A stretch of DNA of 64,000 nucleotides from Pirellula sp. GTDB taxonomy: Bacteria > Planctomycetota > Planctomycetia > Pirellulales > Pirellulaceae. The notes beneath the pieces are model-generated. The model searched no databases, was not told where the DNA came from, and saw only the letters and a list, made by a program, of their open reading frames with translations. The position numbers and the translations under genes are program-made. Location: contig JAJTID010000051.1 in the NCBI GenBank assembly GCA_021300155.1, positions 62,001-126,000 of the forward strand, read 5' to 3'. This document shows positions 55,166 through 64,000 of the stretch, piece after piece; positions within the stretch are counted from its first letter, which is position 1; the number at the start of each line of letters is the position of its first letter.

Positions 55166-55355
55166 ATCCCAACCCGCTGCGTGAGCGCTTGCTAATTTGA
55201 TTTGCCGCAGGCAAAGGAAACATCACAACCTGAAGCGTGAGCGAGGGACGTACAATGCCACAGCATCCCTCGCTTACGCGTCGGGTTGGGATAAAGCAAC
55301 ACGCCGGTGAGCGGGGGACGGACGGTCTGCCCCTCGCTCACGCTTCGGGTTGGGG
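55166..55355. repeat. Cluster of inverted repeats with core CCCAACCCGAAGCGTGAGCG
   Basis: Two plus copies (55166-55187 imperfect; 55221-55248) and two minus copies (55266-55292; 55330-55355) of about 26 bp, plus a partial copy near 55306-55320. Copies 2 and 3 can pair into a ~27-bp stem with a 17-nt loop. The unit resembles dispersed palindromic repeats common in planctomycete genomes. It lies between glgB and the WecG gene. Confidence 0.85.
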
Positions 55356-55427
55356 TAAATTCTTTGCCTAGAATTTTTCAACTGCAGTTCATCTAAGTCG
55401 ATTCCACCTGAGTCGTTGGTTTGTCTT

Positions 55428-56234
55428 ATGATCAATCTCGGAAAAAAGAACCTTCTAGGGATCGGCATTGACGCGGTTGATTACGAGTCTGCGGTGGAGC
55501 GATTCATGCGCGCTGCTCACGACGGAGTGCGATACACAACGACGGCGCTCGCTGTTCACGGTGTGATGACAGGAGCGCTCGACAAGGAGCATCGCTTTCG
55601 ATTGAATGCGCTCGACATGATCGTACCGGATGGAATGCCGGTGCGATGGGGACTCAATCTGATTCACAAGGCTGGGCTTCCCGATCGAGTATATGGCCCA
55701 AACCTCATGCTGAAAATTTGTGAGGCAGCAGCCCAGCAGCAATTGCCGATTTTTCTTTTCGGAACGAGTCAGGAGACACTCGATCTATTGGCGAAGAATT
55801 TGAAAGCAAAGTTTCCATCACTTCAGATCGCTGGTGCAGAGCCGTCGAAATTTCGCACGTTGACCGACGAAGAGACGGAGGATCTCGTAGAAAGGATTCG
55901 TTCCAGCGGTGCCAAGATCACGTTCGCGGGCTTGGGATGTCCGCGTCAAGAGATTTGGGCCTACGAAATGGGGGATCGATTGCGAATGCCACTATTCGCG
56001 GTGGGTGCGGCCTTCCCTTTTCATGCAGGTACACTACCCCAAGCCCCTTCGTGGATGCAGCGTTGGGGGTTAGAATGGTGGTTTCGATTGACGAGCGAGC
56101 CGAAACGCCTTTGGCGAAGGTACTTGTATCTCAATCCTGCCTATTTGTATCTGCTGGGGCTACAGTGGTTGCGCCTCAAGACGTTTGACTCCACCGAAGA
56201 CCCAGCACCCTCCACTCGTATGAACTACGGATAG
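55428..56234 (+). CDS. WecG/TagA/CpsF family glycosyltransferase
   Basis: The protein has 268 aa from the ATG at 55428; an in-frame TTG lies four codons upstream. Family motifs are LDMIVPDGMPVRWGL (acidic catalytic residue), YGPNLMLKICE, AGLGCPRQEIWAYE, FAVGAAFPFHAGTLPQAP and the C-terminal WGLEWWFRLTSEPKRLWRRY. It transfers an N-acetylmannosaminuronic-like sugar in surface polymer synthesis; the donor here is unknown. queA follows by 1 nt, which suggests cotranscription without functional link. Confidence 0.92.
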   Translation: MINLGKKNLLGIGIDAVDYESAVERFMRAAHDGVRYTTTALAVHGVMTGALDKEHRFRLNALDMIVPDGMPVRWGLNLIHKAGLPDRVYGPNLMLKICEAAAQQQLPIFLFGTSQETLDLLAKNLKAKFPSLQIAGAEPSKFRTLTDEETEDLVERIRSSGAKITFAGLGCPRQEIWAYEMGDRLRMPLFAVGAAFPFHAGTLPQAPSWMQRWGLEWWFRLTSEPKRLWRRYLYLNPAYLYLLGLQWLRLKTFDSTEDPAPSTRMNYG

Positions 56235-56235
56235 C

Positions 56236-57342
56236 TTGGTGAATAGCTCAGATTTCGATAGCGGCGTGAATGCCAAGGATGAGAACACACCCGCGAACGA
56301 GTTGGATGCTTACGATTTCGAACTACCGCGCGACCTCATCGCCCAAGAGCCTTCGACCCACAGGACAGATTCGCGAATGATGGTCATCGATCGTTCTTCA
56401 GGACGCATCGAACACGCCTCCGTCCGAGATTTGCCATCGCTATTGCGAGCAGGCGATGCAGTGGTGGTCAATGATTCGAAAGTTATTGCAGCGAGGCTTG
56501 TCGGTTATCGCGCCAACACGCGCGGACGTTGGGAAGGATTATATCTTCGCGAAGAGAATGGCATTGGCGAACTTTTGTCGAGTACACGAGGCTTCTTGCA
56601 ACCTGGTGAATCGGTCGTCATTCGCGATCCTGAGGGGAGAGAGAACCAACAGCTCACGTTGGTCGCGCGAACACCGGAAGGGAATTTCTTGTTCAAACCG
56701 ACACCAGAACGACCTTGGTTAGAGCTATTGGAAGAATGCGGTCGAGTCCCGTTGCCACCTTACATTCGAGATGGGCAAATGACGACGGCAGATCGTGAAC
56801 GATACCAAACGGTTTACGCTCGCAATCCAGGATCTGTTGCGGCTCCGACGGCTGGGTTGCATATCACCGAAGACTTGATCAAGAAGCTCCGTGCGTCGGG
56901 CGTCGCGTTGGTTGCGTTAACGTTGCATGTCGGGCTTGGAACGTTTCGACCGATCCAAACCAAGCAACTGGCGGATCATCAGATGCACAGCGAGTTCGCG
57001 CAGATTTCAGAGCCAGTCGTCAAACGATTGACAAGTTGTCGCTCCGAAGGTGGACGCATCATCGCGGTAGGAACGACTTCAGTTCGAACTTTGGAAACAA
57101 GTGCGATGCATGGAAACGGTTCTATCATTCCGTGGAGTGGAGAGACCAACATCTTCATCCGCCCCGGCCACCGCTTCCACGCAGTCGATGGAATGCTCAC
57201 GAACTTTCATCTCCCCAAGAGCAGTCTGCTCGTTCTCGTAAGCGCCTTCGCAGGTCGTGAACTGATCTTAGAAGCCTATGCGAAAGCGATTGAAGAACGC
57301 TATCGATTCTACAGCTACGGCGATTGTATGCTATTGCTTTGA
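56236..57342 (+). CDS. queA: S-adenosylmethionine:tRNA ribosyltransferase-isomerase
   Basis: The protein has 368 aa. It adds the epoxyqueuosine precursor ring from SAM to tRNA position 34 in queuosine synthesis. Conserved blocks are AYDFELPRDLIAQEP, AGDAVVVNDSKVIAARL, GRVPLPPYI, AAPTAGLHITEDL, VGLGTFRPIQ and GTTSVRTLE. The start is uncertain: TTG 56236, GTG 56239 or GTG 56266 are all in frame, and no ATG precedes the domain. tgt is not in the window. Confidence 0.93.
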   Translation: MVNSSDFDSGVNAKDENTPANELDAYDFELPRDLIAQEPSTHRTDSRMMVIDRSSGRIEHASVRDLPSLLRAGDAVVVNDSKVIAARLVGYRANTRGRWEGLYLREENGIGELLSSTRGFLQPGESVVIRDPEGRENQQLTLVARTPEGNFLFKPTPERPWLELLEECGRVPLPPYIRDGQMTTADRERYQTVYARNPGSVAAPTAGLHITEDLIKKLRASGVALVALTLHVGLGTFRPIQTKQLADHQMHSEFAQISEPVVKRLTSCRSEGGRIIAVGTTSVRTLETSAMHGNGSIIPWSGETNIFIRPGHRFHAVDGMLTNFHLPKSSLLVLVSAFAGRELILEAYAKAIEERYRFYSYGDCMLLL

Positions 57343-57400
57343 TTATTATCGCGCGGGTCTTGCCATTCCGATGCGGGTTACCTAATGTGCCAACAGCTTT

Positions 57401-57727
57401 TCACCGGCTTTGCAGAGCAATTTGGTCTAACTCTTGCCCACCGCGAATAACTCGCACTATATCGATCGTCTCACTCCTTACATAATAGAGAATCATGTAA
57501 TTGCCAAAGCTAGCTACCAGCTTGACACGAAGCCCTTGAGCCTCCGGACTCGTAGTCGGGGCTATTCCCCCTGCCTCAGGGAACTGACACAAAAACTCGA
57601 CAGTCGACTCGACCGCATCCAAAAAACGCAATGCAGCCCCAAGGTTTGATTCCGCTATATTCTCTGAGTGTCCGGCAATGTCTTCAATTGCAAGCGGCCT
57701 ACGATGCGGTTCTTTACGACTCAGCAT
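57401..57727 (-). CDS. ParE/RelE-type toxin
   Basis: The protein has 108 aa. The ParE-like core shows AALRFLDAVESTVEFLCQFPEAGG and the C-terminal strand ETIDIVRVIRGGQEL, typical of the RelE/ParE toxin superfamily. Whether it poisons gyrase (ParE) or cuts mRNA (RelE) is not readable. It follows the antitoxin gene with stop and start codons adjacent (TAA-ATG), the usual layout of type II modules. The region is next to queA on the other strand. Confidence 0.85.
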   Translation of the reverse strand: MLSRKEPHRRPLAIEDIAGHSENIAESNLGAALRFLDAVESTVEFLCQFPEAGGIAPTTSPEAQGLRVKLVASFGNYMILYYVRSETIDIVRVIRGGQELDQIALQSR

Positions 57728-57970
57728 TTAGCTACCATGGATTGACTTCAATTTTGCGCGAAGTGCATCAATTTCCTTCACGTTCCAAGGTATGCTTGGA
57801 CCGCTTTGGAGCCCCTCGATTGCGAGTTCCTCTACTTCAGCTTGACGCTCAGCTATGCGCAGGATGTACTGCGATATAAACTCATTTACATTCGCATATC
57901 CACTGTTTTTCGCTCGCTCAGCAATTGCAGACATTATCGGTTCGGGCACACTTACGCTTACGGTTGACAT
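57728..57970 (-). CDS. ParD-like ribbon-helix-helix antitoxin
   Basis: The protein has 80 aa with GGAG 6 nt before the ATG. The N-terminal strand-helix-helix (TVSVSVPEPIMSAIAERAKNSGYANVNEFISQYI) is a ribbon-helix-helix DNA-binding fold, followed by an acidic helical tail that would wrap the toxin. It probably represses its own promoter together with the toxin encoded directly downstream. Confidence 0.85.
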   Translation of the reverse strand: MSTVSVSVPEPIMSAIAERAKNSGYANVNEFISQYILRIAERQAEVEELAIEGLQSGPSIPWNVKEIDALRAKLKSIHGS

Positions 57971-58101
57971 CTTTGGCTCCTGCGAGATCTGTTTTCAGCA
58001 ATTCTATACTAATGACGGGTCTGGGACACGCTATAACGCTTCGCATTTCAGATCGGCGAATCGTTCTGGGTCGCATCAATTCAAAGTTTAGGATTACGCA
58101 C

Positions 58102-58611
58102 CTACAGTTGCGGCAATTGCCCGTTGTCCCTTGAAGCGGTCGCGATGGCAGCTTTTTGCGAGGCTTTGATGGCTTTGGTGAGGGTGCGGTCTAGGGCTGA
58201 GGCGAACGCAGCTTTGTCTTTTGAGGAATAAGGTGGCGGACCAGACAGCTCGAAGCCTGCGCCGCGAGCGGCATCCGCAAGATCCCTCGCTCCCAATCGG
58301 CTTGCGACATTGCGGTCGTCGTACTCGATTCCGCGAGGGTCGATCACGAAGACTTTTTTGGCAACTAAATCCGCGGCCAAAGGAACGTCTGCGGTAATGG
58401 CAACATCACCCGCATGCGCATGCTCTACCAAATACTTATCTGCCATATTTGCGCCGTCGCGAACGGTTATCGAGGTGATAAGCGAGTTCTTCGGTGCCCA
58501 GATGGATTGGTTGGCAACCAGAGTCACTTCGACCTTGAGACGTGCCGACGCACGAAAAACCATGTCCTTTACTTCGCGCGGAGCTGCATCCGCATCAATC
58601 CAAATCTTCAT
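58102..58611 (-). CDS. UPF0178 (YaiI/YqxD) family protein
   Basis: The protein has 169 aa. UPF0178 signature text is MKIWIDADAAPREVKDMVFRAS, VTLVANQSI, VRDGANMADKYLVEHAHAGDVAITADVPLAADLV and RGIEYDDRNV. The Asp-rich PIN-like core suggests a nuclease-type fold, but no function is established for the family. It is divergent from the phosphopantetheinyl transferase gene. Confidence 0.92.
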   Translation of the reverse strand: MKIWIDADAAPREVKDMVFRASARLKVEVTLVANQSIWAPKNSLITSITVRDGANMADKYLVEHAHAGDVAITADVPLAADLVAKKVFVIDPRGIEYDDRNVASRLGARDLADAARGAGFELSGPPPYSSKDKAAFASALDRTLTKAIKASQKAAIATASRDNGQLPQL

Positions 58612-58679
58612 CTCGGGATTATAACCAGTTACGGTTACAATCTTCTAAAATTTTTATCTTCCCTGGGAAACACTTTTTG

Positions 58680-59456
58680 ATGTCGATACGAGAACTCGAG
58701 TCCGGAAAGATCGAACTTTGGACATCGTTTTTGCACGAGATTGTCGAAGACCGACTCTTGGATCAATACAAAGATCTACTCGCTCCCGAGGAACGCGTTC
58801 AACAAGTACGTTTCCATTTCGAACGTGATCAACATCGATACTTGGTAACCCGTGCACTCGTGCGTGTTGTATTGTCCAAATACTGCGAGATTGAGCCTAA
58901 AGACTGGGTGTTCAACAAAGGAAGCCACGGAAAGCCTGTTATCGGGAACGACCATGCCAGCGCGACGGGGCTCTTCTTCAACATTTCCCACACCAACGGA
59001 ATCGTGATTGTCGGAGTCGCAAGAGAGCCATCGCTCGGCGTCGATGTCGAAAATATCGATCGACGAAAGCCATCATTGGGTATCGCGGAAACCTTCTTCG
59101 CGAGTGCCGAAGTCGAAGTATTGCGAGAACTCTCCGATCTCGAACAGCAGCGAAGATTCTATGAGTATTGGACCCTCAAGGAATCGTACATCAAGGCAGT
59201 CGGACTGGGCCTATCCATTCCGCTCGACAAATTCAGTTTCTCTTTCCCAACAGCATCCACCATTCAATTGACGCTCGCCGATAATCCCGAACACGCGGAT
59301 CGTTGGCACTTTTGGCAATTTCAACCGGCAAGTGGCTACATGGCAGCCGTTTGCATCAATCAAAACGGGCTTGTTAAGCCAATCCTTACAAATACTCGAA
59401 TTGTGCCAATGTTGAGCGAATCGCCACTCGAACTGTCCCTTCTTCGAACGTCGTAA
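58680..59456 (+). CDS. 4'-phosphopantetheinyl transferase, Sfp type
   Basis: The protein has 258 aa from the ATG at 58680; earlier in-frame sequence overlaps the divergent UPF0178 gene. It loads the phosphopantetheine arm of CoA onto carrier proteins. The magnesium/CoA motif GVDVE (Asp122, Glu124) and the second motif WTLKESYIKA (residues 164-173) are both intact. GSHGKPVI and NISHTNG are the conserved Sfp surface blocks. No carrier-protein synthase genes are adjacent, so its clients are unknown. Confidence 0.92.
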   Translation: MSIRELESGKIELWTSFLHEIVEDRLLDQYKDLLAPEERVQQVRFHFERDQHRYLVTRALVRVVLSKYCEIEPKDWVFNKGSHGKPVIGNDHASATGLFFNISHTNGIVIVGVAREPSLGVDVENIDRRKPSLGIAETFFASAEVEVLRELSDLEQQRRFYEYWTLKESYIKAVGLGLSIPLDKFSFSFPTASTIQLTLADNPEHADRWHFWQFQPASGYMAAVCINQNGLVKPILTNTRIVPMLSESPLELSLLRTS

Positions 59457-59481
59457 TGACATCCCTCTCGTCCTCACATAC

Positions 59482-60741
59482 CTAGGCTGCGTAGCGGTCA
59501 GGTGATAGTCGCTCGACAGATACAGTTGTTCTTTCGCCAGCCACGATTTGGGTCGTCAACTGACCGGTGATTGGCCCGAGACTAAGGCCCATCATTGCAT
59601 GCCCAGCGGCGACCGTCAGATTCTTCCAGTTATTGGTTCGGCCAATGTAGGGTAGACCGTCAGGCGTTACCGGTCGCAAGCCTACCCAAGGTTGAATTCC
59701 ATCAAAATGTTGAGCTTTAAATCGCGGCAAGTACGAAGCGGCACTCTTCGTGATTCCACGAATCTTCTCCGGTGCAATGACTTGATCCGGCTTGCCTATT
59801 GTCATTGTTCCACCAAATCGGAGTTTGTCCCCCATCGGTGTCACGGCAACTCTCGCTTCACACAGGATCGAACAAACCGATGGCAACTCAATTGGTGTTG
59901 GCAGGGTTAGCGAATAGCCTTTGCCCGCTAGCATGGGAATCGAAAGTCTTAACGGTTTGACGAGATCGTCCGACCACACACCACCACAAAGAACAAACTC
60001 GTCTGCCGTCACTTCTCCATGCGATGTTTCGAGAGCGACGATCGAAGAGCCTAACTTTTTCCAACCGGTGACATGGTGGTTCCACAAGACCTTACCACCT
60101 TTGGCTTCAATACTCGCGAGAAGAGATGAAATCAACCGCGATGGATCGAGATGACAGTCCTTTGGATAATAGACGCTACCCGCAATACTCATGGTAACGT
60201 TTGGATCCAGCGCCGCAGTCTCTTTGGCATCCAACACTTGAGCAGGTATCCCCAAATCCCGGGCTTCCTGTGCCAGTTCTTTTTCCTCGTGCAACATCGT
60301 ATCGGTCTTGCAAAGCATCAGTAGACCTTTTTTCGCAAGGCCGCTATCGATACCGGCTTCACTCCATCGAATGTAGAGATCGCGTGAAGCCAGATTGAGA
60401 TCGCGCAGAATCGGTGCCGCTTGGTCCACTTGGGCACGCGTCGAAGCAAGATAAAATCGCAAGCCCCATTTCAACATGTCCAGGCTCAACGATGGCTTGA
60501 GTGAAAAAGGAGACTCAGGGTCGCGCATCCAACGAATCGCCTGCCCCATGATGCCAGGCGCAGCAAGCGGGACAAAGTGGCTGGGCACGATCATTCCCGA
60601 GTTCCCTTGGGAGCAGTTGTCTCCGTGAGGTGCATTTCGCTCGACGACCGTAACGTTCCAGCCTTTTTCCAGTGCAAAATATGCAGTCGACAGACCGATG
60701 ATGCCACCGCCCACGATGACCAAATCTTTTTTCGTACCCAA
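59482..60741 (-). CDS. FAD-dependent D-amino-acid dehydrogenase (DadA-like)
   Basis: The protein has about 419 aa. I choose the TTG at 60741 because AGGA stands 7 nt before it and the Rossmann motif then follows at once (KKDLVIVGGGIIGLSTA); a second TTG at 60762 is possible, and there is no ATG. The DAO-type fold shows GWNVTVVERN, the C-terminal GLRPVTPDGLPYIGRT and AAGHAMMGLSLGP. It oxidises D-amino acids, passing electrons to the quinone pool. It follows pckG by about 30 nt. Confidence 0.9.
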   Translation of the reverse strand: MGTKKDLVIVGGGIIGLSTAYFALEKGWNVTVVERNAPHGDNCSQGNSGMIVPSHFVPLAAPGIMGQAIRWMRDPESPFSLKPSLSLDMLKWGLRFYLASTRAQVDQAAPILRDLNLASRDLYIRWSEAGIDSGLAKKGLLMLCKTDTMLHEEKELAQEARDLGIPAQVLDAKETAALDPNVTMSIAGSVYYPKDCHLDPSRLISSLLASIEAKGGKVLWNHHVTGWKKLGSSIVALETSHGEVTADEFVLCGGVWSDDLVKPLRLSIPMLAGKGYSLTLPTPIELPSVCSILCEARVAVTPMGDKLRFGGTMTIGKPDQVIAPEKIRGITKSAASYLPRFKAQHFDGIQPWVGLRPVTPDGLPYIGRTNNWKNLTVAAGHAMMGLSLGPITGQLTTQIVAGERTTVSVERLSPDRYAA

Positions 60742-60771
60742 TGCAGTATCCTGTCGATTCAAAGAGAAAAA

Positions 60772-62604
60772 TTACACAAGTCTCGCCATCAACAACTCGC
60801 GTTGGCACATCAATTCTTTAGGCATCGTGTGATACAGCTTCAAGAAAAGATCTGTCTGGCTGGTCAATTCCGCGAGCCAATCTTCCTGGCGGAAAAGCAT
60901 GATGGCATCAAATCGTTCCCGTGTGAAGCCTTCTAGCCCTTCGGTGTTGAACCCTTTCCAGTCCGGAGTCCAGCCAATCGGGGTTTCATACCCCGCGACA
61001 CGCCCCTGACAACGCTTCACGATCCAATCCAGAACTCGCAAATTCTCGCGGAATCCAGGCCAAAGGAATTTTCCTTCGGTGTCCTTTCGGAACCAATTCA
61101 CGTGGAAAATTCGAGGCAGTCGTCGAATCTGTTTACGCATATCGAGCCAATGGCCAAAGTAGTCCCCCATGTTGTACCCACAGAAAGGAAGCATCGCCAT
61201 CGGATCGCGACGAACCGTGCCGACCGTACCTGTCGCGGCAGCGGTCGTTTCAGACCCTTGAGTTGCCCCGAGAAACACGCCGTGCGTCCAGTCAAAGGAC
61301 TGGTAGATGAGCGGCATCGTGGACGGTCGTCGTCCACCGAAAACGATCGCATCGATCGGTACACCTTCGGGATCTTGCCAATTAGGATCTATGTTTGGGC
61401 ATTGTCCGGCAGGTGCCGTAAATCTCGAGTTCGGGTGCGCTGCCAGCCGACCGCAACCTGGCGTCCAATCTTTACCTTTCCAATCGATCAAATGGGCTGG
61501 AGGATCGGATAGCCCCTCCCACCACACACAGCCGTCGTCAGTCAAGCCGACGTTCGTGAAGATCGTGTTAGCCGACATAGCTTCCATGGCACCAGAGTTG
61601 GATTGCCACGAAGTCCCAGGTGCAACGCCGAAGAATCCAGTCTCTGGATTAATCGCATGCAGCCTGCCGGACTTACCAGGCCACAGCCATGCAATATCAT
61701 CGCCGACAAGTGTTGTCTTCCATCCCTGTTCGCGATACTGATCGGGTGGGACGATCATCGCCAAATTCGTCTTGCCGCAAGCGCTCGGGAAAGCAGCCGT
61801 CAAATAGGTCTTTGTCCCATCCGGGGACTCGAGCCCCATGATCAACATGTGTTCCGCTAGCCAACCTTCGTCACGTGCAATCGAACTCGCGATGCGCAGC
61901 GCGACACACTTCTTCCCAAGCAATGCATTGCCACCGTATCCACTGCCGTACGACCAAACTTCGCGTGCTTCTGGAAAGTGGACGATATACTTTTCATCGT
62001 TGCATGGCCAAGCGACATCGGCTTGCCCAGGCTTTAGGGGTGCTCCCAAGCTGTGCAGGCACGGTATGTAGGAACGATCCGCAGTAAGCCTCTGCAAAAC
62101 CTTCTCGCCCATGTGGCACATGATCTTCATGCTGACCACGACATAGGGTGAATCGGTCAACTGAACCCCGATCAAAGCCAGTGGACTATCGAGCGGTCCC
62201 ATGCAGAACGGTACGACGTACAGCGTTCGCCCCTGCATGCTGCCACGGAACTTCTCGGTCATCATATCGCGCATGTCGGAAGGATTGCGCCAATTATTCG
62301 TCGGGCCAGCATCGACTTCTCGAAGCGAACAGATAAAGGTCCTATCCTCAACCCGAGCTGTATCCGATTCGTGACTTCGTGCCAAAAACGAGTTGGGGTG
62401 TTTCTCGGGATTCAAGCGTATGAAAGTACCCCGTTCGACCAGAAGACTCGTCAGTGAGTTCCATTCGGCATCCGAACCTGTGCACCAAACAACTTCAGCA
62501 GCACCGGTGAGAGCAGCAGTTTGATCGACCCATGCTTTCAATTGTGGATGCTGCAACGTCATTGAATTAGACGTGTGATTTATTGGGGACGCCAATGAAG
62601 TCAT
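60772..62604 (-). CDS. pckG: Phosphoenolpyruvate carboxykinase, GTP type
   Basis: The protein has 610 aa. It converts oxaloacetate and GTP to PEP and CO2, the entry to gluconeogenesis. The GTP-class signature [13 protein letters not shown] is the P-loop, with [33 protein letters not shown] beside it and [23 protein letters not shown] lies 10 nt before the ATG. It leads an operon with the DadA-like gene. PEP made here could feed ptsI and kdsA. Confidence 0.96.
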   Translation of the reverse strand: MTSLASPINHTSNSMTLQHPQLKAWVDQTAALTGAAEVVWCTGSDAEWNSLTSLLVERGTFIRLNPEKHPNSFLARSHESDTARVEDRTFICSLREVDAGPTNNWRNPSDMRDMMTEKFRGSMQGRTLYVVPFCMGPLDSPLALIGVQLTDSPYVVVSMKIMCHMGEKVLQRLTADRSYIPCLHSLGAPLKPGQADVAWPCNDEKYIVHFPEAREVWSYGSGYGGNALLGKKCVALRIASSIARDEGWLAEHMLIMGLESPDGTKTYLTAAFPSACGKTNLAMIVPPDQYREQGWKTTLVGDDIAWLWPGKSGRLHAINPETGFFGVAPGTSWQSNSGAMEAMSANTIFTNVGLTDDGCVWWEGLSDPPAHLIDWKGKDWTPGCGRLAAHPNSRFTAPAGQCPNIDPNWQDPEGVPIDAIVFGGRRPSTMPLIYQSFDWTHGVFLGATQGSETTAAATGTVGTVRRDPMAMLPFCGYNMGDYFGHWLDMRKQIRRLPRIFHVNWFRKDTEGKFLWPGFRENLRVLDWIVKRCQGRVAGYETPIGWTPDWKGFNTEGLEGFTRERFDAIMLFRQEDWLAELTSQTDLFLKLYHTMPKELMCQRELLMARLV

Positions 62605-62929
62605 TTCTATGTCCTACTTAGATCAAATTATTTGTCGACAGAACCGTATTTGATAGAGCCTCGCTCGCTCTGTCGAGTATAGATTTTCGTTTCTCCCATC
62701 CCCTAAAACCTATGTTTTAGAACGCTCCGTTCCCCAGCGATAACGGTCGTCTCAGGGGCGCAATTCGCAACAGGTTTTTCGTCAGGACACGGAAAAGACC
62801 GACCGACGAGTCTTGATTTTCCGCATTTCTTCGAAACAGAGCGGTCCCTATAATCTGAGCCAATCATTGCTCGTTTTGGCCAAATGAACATACCCCCGAT
62901 CCCCTAAACTTCCCAAAGAACCATTTCTT
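62605..62929. other. Intergenic region between pckG and the ABC operon
   Basis: This 325 bp divergent spacer holds two inverted repeats: CGACAGA (62636-62642) with TCTGTCG (62669-62675), and CTAAAAC-ctat-GTTTTAG (62703-62720). A TATAAT (62849-62854) with a poor -35 could start the ABC operon. A 62-codon minus-strand frame at 62703-62891 has no family or ribosome-binding site and is not called. Confidence 0.5.
62849..62854 (+). promoter_or_regulatory. Possible -10 element of the ABC operon
   Basis: A perfect TATAAT stands 76 nt before the GTG of the ABC ATPase gene. The hexamer at -35 distance (TTTCTT) matches poorly. Confidence 0.35.
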
Positions 62930-63892
62930 GTGATCCCAACTCTTGCAACCTCCGTAAAAACTGAGACTGAGGTAGAAACTCAAGAGGCTCTCCGGGTCGA
63001 AAATGTTTGGAAAAAGTACGGCTCCAACCAAGCGCTTCGCGGGACTTCGTTTTCAGTCAAGGCTGGAGAGCGACTGGCGCTCTTGGGACCTAACGGGGCC
63101 GGTAAGACCACATTGATCCGGACCATGTGCGGTCGAATCCGGCCTGACTCTGGACGTGTGCTCTTGTTTGATCGGCCCATTCAAGAGCCGAGTGTCCTTC
63201 AACTGTTAGGCGTAATCCCACAAGATTTGGCCATTTACCCCGACCTGACGGCACGCGAAAACTTGGAGTGCTTTGGGCGGCTTCACGGGTTGCGGTCGAC
63301 GCGTTTGAAAGACCGCGTCGATTGGGCTCTTGATTGGATCGGGCTCACCGATCGAGCTCATGACCTCACGAGCAAGTTTTCAGGCGGCATGAAACGCCGT
63401 GTCAACATCGCCTGCGGTGTACTGCACAAACCCAGAGTGCTGTTGCTTGATGAACCGACGGTCGGAGTCGATCCCCAAAGTCGGCAACGCATCTTTGACA
63501 TGCTCGATGAACTGCATTTGCAGGGAACAAGTATCGTTCTGACCACCCACCACCTCGACGAAGCCGAACAGCGTAGCGATCGTATTGTTATCGTCGATCA
63601 TGGCCAAGTGATTGCCGAAGGTGAGTTGTCCGAGCTTATCGCGAACACGACAGGTACCGAACGATTAGTTACCATGGATATCTCTGGACTGATGGTTGCT
63701 GCGCCAGTAGGTGTCCGGTGGGACCAAGAACGGAACCGATATCTCGCTTCCGTCGACAATGTTGCAGAAGAATTGCCTAGGATTTTGGACCGAATTCGAT
63801 CCGTTGGGGGACTCGTCAAGGATTTGGAAGTACATCAGCCGAACCTGCACGATGTTTTCTTGTACCTTACGGGCAAGGAGTTGCGAGAATGA
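62930..63892 (+). CDS. ABC transporter ATP-binding protein (ABC-2 export type)
   Basis: The protein has 320 aa with a GTG start. The ATPase shows Walker [10 protein letters not shown], the Q-loop in [19 protein letters not shown], signature FSGGMKRR, Walker [11 protein letters not shown] and the H-loop in TTHHLDEAE. The C-terminal extra ~80 residues ([25 protein letters not shown]) fit the DrrA/NodI type that serves ABC-2 exporters. The stop overlaps the next gene's ATG (ATGA at 63889-63892), so both subunits are translationally coupled. Confidence 0.94.
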   Translation: MIPTLATSVKTETEVETQEALRVENVWKKYGSNQALRGTSFSVKAGERLALLGPNGAGKTTLIRTMCGRIRPDSGRVLLFDRPIQEPSVLQLLGVIPQDLAIYPDLTARENLECFGRLHGLRSTRLKDRVDWALDWIGLTDRAHDLTSKFSGGMKRRVNIACGVLHKPRVLLLDEPTVGVDPQSRQRIFDMLDELHLQGTSIVLTTHHLDEAEQRSDRIVIVDHGQVIAEGELSELIANTTGTERLVTMDISGLMVAAPVGVRWDQERNRYLASVDNVAEELPRILDRIRSVGGLVKDLEVHQPNLHDVFLYLTGKELRE

Positions 63893-64000
63893 TCTGGACC
63901 GTTGTACAAACCAGTTGGCGACGACTAAAGAACAACCGCTCCGAATTGGTGCTGACATTCATTGTCCCCATTCTTTTCTTTAGCATCTTCGCCGTTATCT
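63889..64000 (+). CDS. ABC-2 type permease (3' end outside window)
   Basis: Only the first 37 codons are visible: a basic cytoplasmic N-terminus ([16 protein letters not shown]) and the first membrane helix (LVLTFIVPILFFSIFAVI). This is the usual start of ABC-2 permeases. It overlaps the ATPase gene by 4 nt and is its membrane partner; the substrate is unknown. Confidence 0.85.
   Translation, partial: MIWTVVQTSWRRLKNNRSELVLTFIVPILFFSIFAVI

Noticed and set aside
55145-55427. Repeat cluster considered as a CRISPR array
   Set aside because: Units are in mixed orientation with irregular spacing and differing sequence; there are no uniform spacers and no cas genes.
62703-62891. A 62-codon minus-strand frame between pckG and the ABC gene
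   Set aside because: It runs through two inverted repeats and has no family or start signal.

Overview
The window reads as chromosomal DNA of a planctomycete, most likely a Pirellulaceae relative (Rhodopirellula/Blastopirellula type). The evidence is the mix of families: a PSCyt1/DUF1549/DUF1553 haem protein with a Tat-exported DUF1501 partner, a formylglycine sulfatase, two DUF1080 proteins, a BBP7-type beta-barrel, a PQQ-like propeller protein and a ThuA protein, beside lipid A/KDO (kdsA) and glycogen genes. Base composition is close to half G+C by eye. No rRNA, tRNA, CRISPR array, prophage or insertion sequence was seen. It looks like ordinary core and accessory chromosome.

Layout. 1-5.8 kb: end of an RsmC-like methyltransferase, a small conserved-looking protein, a DUF1080 protein, a HisK-type PHP phosphatase, then rhaA, an NCS1-type permease and a 56-residue membrane protein (5600-5770). 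6-11.5 kb: the planctomycete pair PSD1 plus DUF1501, convergent with a sulfatase. 11.6-17 kb: dnaA with a candidate promoter, then pepF, rpiB and a YrdC-phosphatase fusion on the minus strand. 17-20 kb: a possible hemerythrin-like protein, cutA, a DUF4190 membrane protein and an iron alcohol dehydrogenase. 20-26 kb (minus): a PabA/TrpG amidotransferase, a YjhG/YagF sugar-acid dehydratase, a BBP7 barrel with a clear terminator, an orphan KAS III and a PEGA lipoprotein. 26-31 kb: a second DUF1080 protein, pgi, a PQQ propeller and an RmlD-like reductase. 31.5-34.8 kb: a GT39 / methyltransferase / GT2 operon, overlapping a convergent ThuA gene.

35.6-44 kb holds a monocistronic secreted protein with two FCCGNC motifs, then hpf-ptsN-ptsH-ptsI, an RNase E/G gene overlapping kdsA, and a lipoprotein. 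The PTS genes lack any sugar-specific EIIB/EIIC here and sit beside hpf, like the proteobacterial rpoN-hpf-ptsN-npr neighbourhood, so a regulatory role is likely. 44-52.9 kb: a Gfo/Idh/MocA oxidoreductase, an M16 peptidase pair (one lacking the zinc motif), a secreted esterase, mutM-pyrE and an RNase H-fold protein that has lost catalytic acids. 52.9-64 kb: glgB, a cluster of planctomycete-type inverted repeats, a WecG/TagA glycosyltransferase, queA, a ParE/ParD-like toxin-antitoxin pair, a UPF0178 protein, a phosphopantetheinyl transferase, a DadA-like oxidase, GTP-type pckG, and the start of an ABC exporter operon that runs off the window.

Carbon flow is well represented (rhaA, pgi, rpiB, pckG, glgB, sugar-acid dehydratase, PTS regulators), with envelope glycan synthesis (kdsA, RmlD-like, GT39, GT2, WecG) and polysaccharide scavenging typical of marine or freshwater planctomycetes. 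Functions are from sequence reading only; no database search was run.
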